Of a DNA stretch of 6,180 bases, positions 1-5,506 are shown in pieces. The stretch is from an uncultured Curtobacterium sp. (GTDB lineage: Bacteria > Actinomycetota > Actinomycetes > Actinomycetales > Microbacteriaceae): positions 1-6,180 of the forward strand of contig CAJYIG010000226.1 of NCBI GenBank assembly GCA_913774725.1. The letters are read 5' to 3'. Every line of letters starts with the position of its first letter. Within the stretch, counting starts at the first letter, position 1. The translations under genes and the position numbers were made by a program. Under the pieces are notes generated by a model. The model was not told where the DNA came from and searched no databases. It saw only the letters and a list, made by a program, of their open reading frames with translations.

Positions 1-2
1 CC

Positions 3-530
3 GACGACGTCCGCAAAACGGACATCGGCCGCGCCTACACCGAGCTCTCCCGCATCACCCGACGTGCGAGCATCCGGGCGCGCGGCGACGACCTGGTGCT
101 CAGCGTCGTCGACCAGTCCCTCGTCGACTTCGTCGTGCAGCACCCCGGCTGCATGGCGATCGACATCGCCCGCTACCTGCGGCTGAACCGGTCGACGATC
201 TCGCGACAGCTCTCCGGCCTGCTCGCCGCGGGGCTCGTCCGCACCACCGACGGCGGCTCCGGCAACGCGAAGCCGCTCGAGGCGACCGACGCCGGCCGTG
301 CCGCGCTCGAGCGCTCGGTGCGCCTGCACCGCGACGCGCTCGAGGAGCGGCTCGCCGACTGGTCCGACGACGACGTCGCGCTCCTCGCCGGCCTGCTCGA
401 ACGACTCGGCGCCGCCGACGAGGCCGGTCTGCCGATGCCCGCGCGCGCGACCGACGGCAGCGAGGGCGCCGGCGCTGACACCGGTGACGGCGGCGGCGAC
501 CCCGGGCGCGACGGTCCCACCGCCTCGTGA
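3..530 (+). CDS. MarR-family transcriptional regulator, 5' end missing
   Basis: This is a winged helix-turn-helix DNA-binding regulator of the MarR type, a family that usually acts as a homodimeric repressor responding to small ligands or oxidants. The frame is open to the left edge, and 175 residues are visible. Numbering from the first visible codon: residues 10-27 (AYTELSRITRRASIRARG) resemble the N-terminal dimerisation helix; about 51-79 form the helix-turn-helix, including LNRSTISRQLSGLLAAGLV; about 80-96 form the wing; and about 98-137 form the C-terminal dimer helices. The last 35 residues are a Gly/Asp/Ala-rich tail that looks disordered. A GTG at position 96 could be mistaken for the start, but it would delete the conserved first helix, so the true start lies outside the window. 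The stop overlaps the next gene's start by 4 bases, so the two are probably co-transcribed. The ligand and target genes cannot be told from this sequence. Confidence 0.88.
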   Translation, partial: DDVRKTDIGRAYTELSRITRRASIRARGDDLVLSVVDQSLVDFVVQHPGCMAIDIARYLRLNRSTISRQLSGLLAAGLVRTTDGGSGNAKPLEATDAGRAALERSVRLHRDALEERLADWSDDDVALLAGLLERLGAADEAGLPMPARATDGSEGAGADTGDGGGDPGRDGPTAS

Positions 531-1036
531 CCACCTCGTTCGTCCTGCTCTCGGACACCCACCTGCCGAAGCGCGCGAAGGACCTGCCCGCCGCGCTCTG
601 GGCGGACATCGACGCCGCGGCCCTCGTCGTGCACGCGGGGGACTGGGTCGACCTCGCGACCCTCGACGCCGTGCAGGGACGGTCCCGCCGATCCGAGGGC
701 GTCCGCGGCAACAACGACGGGCCCGAGTTCGACGACCGGCTGCCGCTCGTCGCGCGGTTCACCGTCGAGGACCTGCGGTTCGCCCTGGTGCACGAGACCG
801 GAGCCGCGACGGGCCGCGAGCGTCGGGCCGACGCCGCGTACCCGGACACCGACGTGCTCGTGTTCGGGCACTCCCACATCCCGTGGGACTCGGTCGCGCC
901 GTCGGGCATGCGTTTGCTCAACCCCGGGTCGCCGACGGACCGCCGTCGACAGCCCGACTTCACCTGGATGCGCGGCACGGTGGACCGGCGCGCGCTGACG
1001 GTCGAGACGGTCCGCCTGCCCCCGGCGGCCCGCTGA
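527..1036 (+). CDS. YfcE/MJ0936-like metallophosphoesterase
   Basis: This is a small calcineurin-like phosphoesterase of 169 residues, close to the usual length of the YfcE/MJ0936 group, whose members hydrolyse phosphodiesters with two bound metal ions. The metal-binding motifs appear in order: SDTH (D10, H12), HAGDW (D39), GNND (N62, D64), a VHE segment (H89) and GHSH (H115, H117). GNND replaces the more common GNHD; small YfcE-like enzymes vary at this position, so activity is still expected. The NPGSPTDRR segment near residues 132-140 is also typical of the family. There is no signal peptide or membrane segment, so it should be cytoplasmic. The GTG start shares 4 bases (GTGA) with the stop of the marR-like gene, which points to translational coupling. 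The physiological substrate is unknown, and the regulator upstream gives no clear clue. Confidence 0.88.
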   Translation: MTTSFVLLSDTHLPKRAKDLPAALWADIDAAALVVHAGDWVDLATLDAVQGRSRRSEGVRGNNDGPEFDDRLPLVARFTVEDLRFALVHETGAATGRERRADAAYPDTDVLVFGHSHIPWDSVAPSGMRLLNPGSPTDRRRQPDFTWMRGTVDRRALTVETVRLPPAAR

Positions 1037-1082
1037 CGCGACGCATCGGTCGGGACGGCGGGCATGGACCGTGCGGACCACC

Positions 1083-1128
1083 GGACGGGAGGCGCGGCTG
1101 GTGTCCGCCACGTGCCTCCCGCCCGTCC
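1083..1128. terminator. Candidate bidirectional terminator hairpin
   Basis: The gap between the metallophosphoesterase and thiD-tenA, which converge here, holds a strong hairpin. The arm GGGAGGC (1087-1093) pairs with GCCTCCC (1114-1120). The stem continues inward through a G-T pair and two G-C pairs, and outward through GGAC (1083-1086) with GTCC (1125-1128) across a 4-base bulge. There is no T tract, which is common for hairpins at gene ends in high-GC actinobacteria. I see no gene in the gap. Confidence 0.5.
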
Positions 1129-1156
1129 CGTGGCGGGTGCCGCCGCCGTGGTCCGG

Positions 1157-2701
1157 TCAGCCGCGCCGGCCGGGCGGCTCCGTGGGCATCCGGAAGAACG
1201 CGAGCTCCCACTCGGTGGACCGCCGGTGCGCTCGCGCCATCCGCCCCCGCTCGGCCGGGTCGGCAGCCGCGGCGAGTGCCTCGACCCGTGCGGTCGCCGC
1301 GGCGCTCGCCGCCGCGAAGGTCGGGTCACCGTACGCACCGAGCCAGTCCGCGAAGGGGTGTCCCTCCGGGGCGTGCCCGAGCTGCGTCCCGACCCAGGCG
1401 TAGACCCGGAAGCACGGCAGCACGGCGGCGGCGAGCACCCCGACCGACCCGCTGTCGGCCGCGTCCTGCAGGTGGGCGAGGTACCCCGCGCAGGTCGGGT
1501 GGACCGGGTCGCCGGCGTGGGTGCCGGCCAGACGGCGGTGGTGCAGGTCGCGTGCCTCGTCCGCGCAGCCCTGCGCGGCTGCGGCCCATCCCGCCGCGGC
1601 GTCGCCGTCCGAGGCCGTCGCCAGCAGCCGGAGGTGCTGCTCGTAGGCCCGCAGGTAGTGGACGTCCTGCGCGAGGTACCCGGCGAACACGTCCGGGTCG
1701 AGCGTGCCGTCGGCGAGGCCCTCGAGGAAGGCGCACGAGCGCGTCGCGTCGAGGGTCTCCGCGACGTCCGTCCACCACCGGTCCGTCCAGGTCACCGGGG
1801 GCAGGGCCGTACGGGTGCGGGCGCCGTGGTCGACCGGGCCGTTGCCCGTCCCGACGTGCAGGGCGTCGGCACCGCGGAGCGCGTCGGTGAGCCAGGACTT
1901 CGCCTCGCCGACCGCGAGCTCCCAGTCGCCGTCCCGTGCCGCCAGCGTCGCGATCGCACTCGACAGCGAGCACCCCGTGCCGTGCGTGCCGGTCGTGGCG
2001 ACACGCGGCCCTCGGAAGGTCCGGGCGGAGCCGTCCGGGCGGACGAGCACGTCGTCGGAGGTCGGGCCGGTGTCGTGACCGCCCTTCGCGAGCACCAGGA
2101 CGTCCCAGCGGCGGGCGACCAGGCGTGCGGCCTCCAGGGGTGTCGCGGCCGTGCCCCCGGCGAGCGCGACGAGGTCGGTCAGCTCCGCGCGGTTCGGGGT
2201 CACCAGGTCGGCGAGGGCGAGCAGGTCGCCCACCGCGGCGACGGCCTGCGGGTCGAGGAGCCGGTCGCCGCTCGTCGCGACCATCACCGGGTCGACGACG
2301 ACCACGGGCGGGCGGTGCTCGCGGAGCCAGTTGGTGACGGTGCGGACGACCTCGACGGTGCCGAGCATCCCGACCTTGACCGCGTCGACCACCACGTCGT
2401 CCGACACGGCGTCGAGCTGCTCCCGGAGGAACCCGACGTCGGGCACGTGCACCGACCGGACGCCGTGGGTGTTCTGCGCGACGAGGGCCGTGACGACGCC
2501 CATGCCGTAGCCGTCGTGCGCCGCGATCGCCTTGAGGTCCGCCTGCAGCCCCGCGCCGCCGGTCGGGTCGGTGCCCGCGATGCTGAGGACCCGTGGGACG
2601 AGCAGCCCGCCCGGTCCGGCCCCCGTGCTCGGCCCCGTGAGCACGGTCGCTCCTGAGCCGGTGCCGCTCGCGGTGACGGTGCTGGCGCCGGGGGCGGTCA
2701 T
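1157..2701 (-). CDS. thiD-tenA: ThiD-TenA fusion: HMP/HMP-P kinase joined to aminopyrimidine aminohydrolase/thiaminase II
   Basis: This is a 514-residue bifunctional thiamin enzyme. About residues 34-292 are ThiD, which phosphorylates HMP and then HMP-phosphate to HMP-diphosphate. It shows the substrate region IAGTDPTGGAGLQADLKAI (from 41), VVVDPVMVATSG (134-145), TPNRAEL (168-174) and the anion-hole/catalytic motif THGTGCS (239-245). About residues 303-505 are TenA, which cleaves thiamin or hydrolyses aminopyrimidine breakdown products to give HMP. By alignment from memory with Bacillus subtilis TenA, D346 and Y349 (LAQDVHYL), the nucleophile C430 (VLPCFRVY), Y434 and E497 (STEWELAFF) are all present, so this is the Cys-type TenA. 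ThiD-TenA fusions are known elsewhere, for example in yeast Thi20. The ATG shares 4 bases with the thiE stop and has GGAG 6 bases upstream. A GTG at codon 20 (2642-2644) has AGGAG 5 bases upstream and would remove most of the low-complexity N-terminus, so the exact start is uncertain. Confidence 0.95.
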   Translation of the reverse strand: MTAPGASTVTASGTGSGATVLTGPSTGAGPGGLLVPRVLSIAGTDPTGGAGLQADLKAIAAHDGYGMGVVTALVAQNTHGVRSVHVPDVGFLREQLDAVSDDVVVDAVKVGMLGTVEVVRTVTNWLREHRPPVVVVDPVMVATSGDRLLDPQAVAAVGDLLALADLVTPNRAELTDLVALAGGTAATPLEAARLVARRWDVLVLAKGGHDTGPTSDDVLVRPDGSARTFRGPRVATTGTHGTGCSLSSAIATLAARDGDWELAVGEAKSWLTDALRGADALHVGTGNGPVDHGARTRTALPPVTWTDRWWTDVAETLDATRSCAFLEGLADGTLDPDVFAGYLAQDVHYLRAYEQHLRLLATASDGDAAAGWAAAAQGCADEARDLHHRRLAGTHAGDPVHPTCAGYLAHLQDAADSGSVGVLAAAVLPCFRVYAWVGTQLGHAPEGHPFADWLGAYGDPTFAAASAAATARVEALAAAADPAERGRMARAHRRSTEWELAFFRMPTEPPGRRG

Positions 2702-3366
2702 GCCCCGCTCCACGCCCGGACGTACGCCGCTGCCGCCGCGTGCGGGTCGGAGGCAGCGCAGATCCCGGACACCACGGCGACGCCCGCGGCACCGGCCGCC
2801 CGCAGCGGGGCGACGTCGTCGAGGGTGACCCCGCCGATCGCGACGCACGGGACACCGAGCGGTCGAGCGGCGCGCGCGATCCGGGCGACGCCGTCGGTGC
2901 CGAGCGCCGGCGGGTGGTCCGGCTTCGTCGCGGTGGGGTGGACGACACCGACCCCGAGCAGGTCCACCGTGCCGCTGGGCAGCTCCGCGAGGGCGGCGAG
3001 GTGCTCCGGGGTGTTCGCGGTGAGCCCCACGTGGGCGTCCGGCCCGAGGAGCGCCCGGGCGGCGGCGACCGGCAGGTCCGACTGGCCGAGGTGGACGCCC
3101 GCGACCCGGTGTCCGGCACGTCGGGCGGCGAGCGCGACGTCGGTCCGGTCGTCCACCACGACGGTCGCGCGGTCCCCGACGGCGTCGGCCACCGCGGCGG
3201 TCAGGGCGAGGAGGTCGCGGACCGGTGCCTGCTTGTCGCGCACCTGCACGAGCCGCACACCGGCCTCGACGGCGGCTCGGACGACGCCGAGCACGCCCCT
3301 GCCGTGCCGGTCGACGAGCACCGGGTCGGTGACCAGGTAGACGCCGAGGTCCGCCGGGGCGCTCAC
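2698..3366 (-). CDS. thiE: Thiamin phosphate synthase
   Basis: ThiE joins HMP-diphosphate and thiazole phosphate to give thiamin phosphate and pyrophosphate, the step where the two halves of this pathway meet. The 222-residue protein is a normal-length TIM barrel. Family motifs are in order: VQVRDK (40-45), VVVDDR (69-74) binding the pyrimidine diphosphate and metal, HLGQSDLP (92-99), the phosphate-binding stretch VVHPTATK (141-148), AIGGV (176-180) and VAVVSGI (196-202). The GTG start is chosen because it overlaps the thiM stop by 4 bases (GTGA) and places the first beta strand (LGVYLVTDP) at residue 7, as expected. The stop in turn overlaps the thiD-tenA start by 4 bases (ATGA). The enzyme is cytoplasmic. 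Regulation should come through the riboswitch before thiM, by co-transcription and translational coupling. Confidence 0.95.
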   Translation of the reverse strand: MSAPADLGVYLVTDPVLVDRHGRGVLGVVRAAVEAGVRLVQVRDKQAPVRDLLALTAAVADAVGDRATVVVDDRTDVALAARRAGHRVAGVHLGQSDLPVAAARALLGPDAHVGLTANTPEHLAALAELPSGTVDLLGVGVVHPTATKPDHPPALGTDGVARIARAARPLGVPCVAIGGVTLDDVAPLRAAGAAGVAVVSGICAASDPHAAAAAYVRAWSGA

Positions 3367-4331
3367 GGTCGGACCACCGTGGGCGCCGCAGCTCGTGCCG
3401 TGCTCGGTGGCTCGGACCCCGTGCTCGACGGCTCGGGCCCCGTGCTCGACGGCTCGGACCCCGCGCTCGGCGGCACAGGGTCCGTCGTGACGCGTGCCAC
3501 CCGGAGGACGTCCTCGGGGGTCAGCGCGGCCAACCGGTCGAGGAACAGCGGCTGGAACGTGCCGGGCCCGCCGGCGTCCCGCGCGGCCAGCTCGGCCGCG
3601 ACCGTGTGCACGACGGTCCCGGCGACGGCGGCCGCGCCGGGGTCCTCCGGGACCACCGCGGCGAAGGCGGCGATCACGGCGCCGAGCGCGCAACCGCCCC
3701 CGGTGGTGCGCGTCAGCAGCGGCGTCCCGTTCGCGACCCGCACCACGCCCGTGCCCGGCGCGACCAGCAGGTCGACGGGACCGGACACGGCCACGGCGCC
3801 CACGAGCCTCCCGTCCGACGCCCGGAGCGCGGCCTCCCGTGCCTCGTCCGTCCCGGCGGTGCTGTCGACCCCGCGGCCGCCGTCGGCGGCGCCGAGCAGG
3901 GCGAGGACCTCCGAGGCGTTGCCGCGCAGCACGGACGGGCGGAGCGCGAGCAGCTCGTGGGCGAGTGCCGTGCGGACCGGCAGCGAGCCCACGGCGACGG
4001 GGTCCAGGACCCACGGGGTGCCGGCGTCGACCGCCGCGCTGGCCGCCTCGACCGACGCCGCGCGCGGCTCGGGGTGCGGTGTGCCGGTGTTGACGAGCAG
4101 GGCGTCGGCCACCCGGGCGAACGGGCCGGCCTCGCTCGTGACGTCGACCATCGCGGCGGAGGCGCCGAGGGCGAGCAGGACGTTCGCCGTCACGTTCTGC
4201 ACCACCGTGTTCGTGATGCACTGCACCAGGGGGCTGCGGGCGCGCACCTCCTCGAGCAGCGTGGCGGTGCGGGCAGCCCAGTCCGGGGACGGGGTGGCGG
4301 CGGATCCGGGTACGGGCGCAGCGGTGTGCAT
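3363..4331 (-). CDS. thiM: Hydroxyethylthiazole kinase with repetitive C-terminal tail
   Basis: ThiM phosphorylates salvaged 4-methyl-5-(2-hydroxyethyl)thiazole so that ThiE can use it. The 322-residue protein has the family signatures: [20 protein letters not shown] (35-54), the conserved segment LLVNTGT (78-84), WVLDPVAVG (107-115), LRGNASEV (135-142) and the ATP/catalytic loop [11 protein letters not shown] (209-219), where C214 sits at the usual cysteine position. The kinase fold seems to end near residue 283. About 40 extra residues follow, built mainly from a Ser/Pro/Glu/Thr-rich 7-residue repeat encoded by a 21-bp tandem DNA repeat, and these make the protein longer than typical ThiM. 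The ATG at 4331 is chosen because it follows AAGGGA by 6 bases; an in-frame start at 4427 would run through the riboswitch. This is the first gene of the operon and the one directly controlled by the riboswitch. Confidence 0.95.
   Translation of the reverse strand: MHTAAPVPGSAATPSPDWAARTATLLEEVRARSPLVQCITNTVVQNVTANVLLALGASAAMVDVTSEAGPFARVADALLVNTGTPHPEPRAASVEAASAAVDAGTPWVLDPVAVGSLPVRTALAHELLALRPSVLRGNASEVLALLGAADGGRGVDSTAGTDEAREAALRASDGRLVGAVAVSGPVDLLVAPGTGVVRVANGTPLLTRTTGGGCALGAVIAAFAAVVPEDPGAAAVAGTVVHTVAAELAARDAGGPGTFQPLFLDRLAALTPEDVLRVARVTTDPVPPSAGSEPSSTGPEPSSTGSEPPSTARAAAPTVVRP
3400..3483. repeat. 21-bp tandem repeat, about four units, in the 3' end of thiM
   Basis: Units lie at 3400-3420, 3421-3441, 3442-3462 and a degenerate one at 3463-3483. 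Units 2 and 3 differ at one base in 21; unit 1 differs from unit 3 at two bases. On the coding strand each unit adds seven residues of the form SEPSSTG. Because the period is a multiple of three, gain or loss of a unit would keep the frame. Confidence 0.9.
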
Positions 4332-4337
4332 GGACGA

Positions 4338-4343
4338 TCCCTT
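4338..4343 (-). promoter_or_regulatory. thiM ribosome binding site inside the riboswitch aptamer
   Basis: On the minus strand AAGGGA ends 6 bases before the thiM ATG. The same bases are the conserved 3' element (GCGAAGGGA) of the TPP aptamer. AGG at 4342-4340 can pair with CCT at 4365-4363 to form helix P4, so ligand-bound RNA would hide the Shine-Dalgarno sequence. Confidence 0.75.
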
Positions 4344-4410
4344 CGCGAGTACGAGCTCGAGCAGGTTCGACGGGTGTGATCTCAGCCGCTCGGTGCGGCA
4401 CCCCGTGTCT
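4338..4410 (-). ncRNA. TPP riboswitch (thi box) controlling thiMED-tenA
   Basis: Read on the minus strand, the segment before thiM matches the TPP aptamer in order and spacing. CGGGGTG (4405-4399) pairs with CACCCG (4376-4371) as P2 with one bulged G. GCCGC (4399-4395) pairs with GCGGC (4389-4385) as P3. The pyrimidine-sensing CTGAGA follows at 4385-4380. GAACCTG (4368-4362) begins the second arm, with P4 as CCT/AGG and P5 as CGAG (4359-4356) with CTCG (4349-4346). The conserved GCGAAGGGA closes it at 4346-4338. P1 is weak and I could not fix its pairs. TPP binding should lower expression of the thiamin genes. The ATG comes 6 bases after the aptamer, leaving no room for a separate expression platform, so control is probably by hiding the ribosome binding site rather than by transcription termination. 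Confidence 0.93.
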
Positions 4411-4418
4411 CGGACGAC

Positions 4419-4447
4419 ACCGTACACGACGTCCGACGACGTCCTCC
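4419..4447 (-). promoter_or_regulatory. Weak candidate promoter for the thiamin operon
   Basis: TACGGT at 4424-4419 on the minus strand fits the actinobacterial -10 pattern TANNNT and would place transcription start near 4411, just before the aptamer. The hexamer 17 bases further up, GGAGGA (4447-4442), is a poor -35 match. The call rests mainly on the -10 pattern and on position. Confidence 0.35.
4426..4444. repeat. 10-bp-period direct repeat in the divergent region
   Basis: ACGACGTCC occurs at 4426-4434 and again at 4436-4444, one base apart, so equivalent bases are exactly 10 bp apart, about one DNA turn. It lies between and over the candidate promoter elements of the thiamin operon, where a regulator could bind. 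No known operator was recognised. Confidence 0.45.
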
Positions 4448-4448
4448 G

Positions 4449-4472
4449 GGCACACCGGGGGTGCGGTGTGCC
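4449..4472. repeat. Perfect 9-bp inverted repeat between thiM and the Nudix gene
   Basis: GGCACACCG (4449-4457) and CGGTGTGCC (4464-4472) are perfect reverse complements around a 6-base centre, GGGGTG. It may be an operator for either divergent gene or an RNA hairpin in a transcript reading through. It lies upstream of the likely thiamin transcription start and about 12 bases before the Nudix gene start. Confidence 0.6.
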
Positions 4473-4482
4473 AGTGTTGACG
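4458..4482. repeat. 25-base near-exact copy of an internal thiM segment (partner at 4071-4095)
   Basis: Positions 4458-4482 match 4071-4095 in direct orientation at 24 of 25 bases, with G at 4086 and A at 4473 the only difference. Similarity stops on both sides. The partner inside thiM encodes the conserved VNTGTPHP stretch (residues 80-87); the copy here is outside any gene I support and includes the right arm of the inverted repeat. Confidence 0.8.
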
Positions 4483-4483
4483 G

Positions 4484-5410
4484 GTGCCTGACGTGACCCT
4501 TCCCGGACCGCCGCCCGGACCCCGAGACCCCGGCGACGCGTGGGCCGTCGGGCCGGACGGCACGAAGGCCTGGGGACGCTTCGGCGCGGCCGGCCTGCTC
4601 GTCGACGACGGCGCCGGACGCGTGCTCCTGCAGCACCGCGTGGAGTGGAGCCACCACGGCGGGACGTGGGGCATCCCCGGCGGCGCGCGGCACCAGGACG
4701 AGGACGCCGTCACCGCGGCGCTCCGCGAGTCGGCCGAGGAAGCGGGGGTGCCCGAGGACGGCATCGACCTCCGGCACGCCGCCGTGCTCGACCTCGGATT
4801 CTGGACCTACACGACCGTCGTCGGCCGGGCCCGGGACCCGTTCGAGCCGGTGATCGCCGACCGCGAGAGCCTCGCTCTGTCGTGGGTCCCGGTCGCCGAG
4901 GTCGACGCGCTGCCGCTGCACCCGGGCTTCGGAGCCTCGTGGCCGGCGCTCCGAGCCGCGATCGAGACCGTCCCGCACGTGGTGGTCGACGCGGCGAACG
5001 TGGTCGGCAGCGTGCCGGACGGCTGGTGGCGGGACCGCGCGGGTGCGGCGGAGCGACTGCTGTCGTCGGTGGCGGCGCTCGCCGCACGGGGGCTGGACGC
5101 GCGGGAGCTCGGACTGCCGTTCGCGCGGTGGTGGCCTCGGTGGACGGTGGTGCTCGAGGGCGAGGCGCGCGGCGCGGCCACGGCGACGGCCGGGGGCGGG
5201 GCAGGGTCCGGGTCTGCGGCCGACAGCGCCTCGGTCGGGGTCGTCCGGACCGAGGGCTCCGGCGACGACGGGATCGTCGACGCCGTCCGCTCGGCGCTCG
5301 ACGACGGCCACGCACCGGTCGTCGTCGTCACGGCGGACCGCGAGCTCCGGACCCGCGTCGAGGCCCTGGGGGCCGAGGTGCGCGGCCCGGGCTGGTTCCG
5401 CGAGCAGTAG
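4484..5410 (+). CDS. Nudix hydrolase fused to a PIN/NYN-like putative nuclease domain
   Basis: This 308-residue protein has two domains. About residues 30-160 are a Nudix fold with a complete Nudix box at 67-89: G67, E73, R81-E82, E85-E86 and G88 fit the G-x5-E-x7-R-E-x2-E-E-x-G pattern, so hydrolysis of a nucleoside-diphosphate-type bond is expected. About residues 163-305 resemble PIN/NYN-like nucleases: [10 protein letters not shown] (D169, N172) ends strand 1, GDDGIVDAV (D261, D262, D266) follows mid-domain, and [10 protein letters not shown] (D285) is the third acidic site. A Gly/Ala/Ser-rich insertion lies at about 227-250. The Nudix call is firm; the nuclease call rests on motif pattern only. 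There is no signal peptide or membrane segment. The GTG at 4484 lacks a clear ribosome binding site, and a GTG three codons on (4493) is an alternative. It is transcribed divergently from the thiamin operon. Substrate is unknown; thiamin-related diphosphates or RNA ends are speculative options. Confidence 0.85.
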   Translation: MPDVTLPGPPPGPRDPGDAWAVGPDGTKAWGRFGAAGLLVDDGAGRVLLQHRVEWSHHGGTWGIPGGARHQDEDAVTAALRESAEEAGVPEDGIDLRHAAVLDLGFWTYTTVVGRARDPFEPVIADRESLALSWVPVAEVDALPLHPGFGASWPALRAAIETVPHVVVDAANVVGSVPDGWWRDRAGAAERLLSSVAALAARGLDARELGLPFARWWPRWTVVLEGEARGAATATAGGGAGSGSAADSASVGVVRTEGSGDDGIVDAVRSALDDGHAPVVVVTADRELRTRVEALGAEVRGPGWFREQ

Positions 5411-5446
5411 CCCGACCCCGGGACCACCGGCGCGCCCCGGGTCGGG
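5411..5446 (+). terminator. Candidate terminator of the Nudix-NYN gene
   Basis: Directly after the TAG stop, CCCGACCC (5411-5418) pairs perfectly with GGGTCGGG (5439-5446). After a C-C mismatch, GGG/CCC pairs can extend the stem inward. There is no T tract, as is usual at this GC content. Confidence 0.6.
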
Positions 5447-5471
5447 CGTGCCGCTGCCGCCACTGCGAGCA

Positions 5472-5506
5472 CTGACGCCCCGGTGTCGGGCGGGCCGCTG
5501 CGTCAG
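5472..5506 (-). terminator. Candidate terminator of the MFS gene
   Basis: CTGACGC (5472-5478) pairs with GCGTCAG (5500-5506), a 7-bp stem that includes the stop codon of the minus-strand transporter gene. It is weaker than the neighbouring hairpin at 5411-5446, which could also serve this strand. Confidence 0.4.

Noticed and set aside
96..530. Complete marR gene starting at the GTG at 96
   Set aside because: The frame is open upstream and encodes the conserved N-terminal helix, so the gene is truncated by the window edge rather than starting here.
298..1890. A 530-codon open frame on the plus strand spanning the metallophosphoesterase and part of thiD-tenA
   Set aside because: It runs across and opposite well-supported genes, and its product is Arg/Pro/Gly-rich without any recognisable motif. 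This is a typical frame-shifted shadow in high-GC DNA. The same applies to the other long frames at 1064-2656, 1326-3119, 2740-4491 and 4382-6154.
1157..2848. thiD-tenA starting at 2848
   Set aside because: The extra 49 residues are Arg-rich shadow sequence of thiE, and the coupled ATG at 2701 has a ribosome binding site.
3363..4427. Longer thiM reading from a start at 4427
   Set aside because: The extra 32 codons would translate the TPP riboswitch aptamer, and a good ribosome binding site precedes the ATG at 4331.
4477..4482. TTGACG as a -35 box for the Nudix gene
   Set aside because: A matching -10 would fall around position 4500, inside the gene, and no TANNNT hexamer is there. The hexamer is part of the duplicated thiM segment.
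2698..4764. thiE as the end of a 688-codon protein
   Set aside because: The added N-terminal part is the out-of-frame shadow of thiM and the Nudix gene. The thiE family starts at the GTG overlapping the thiM stop.
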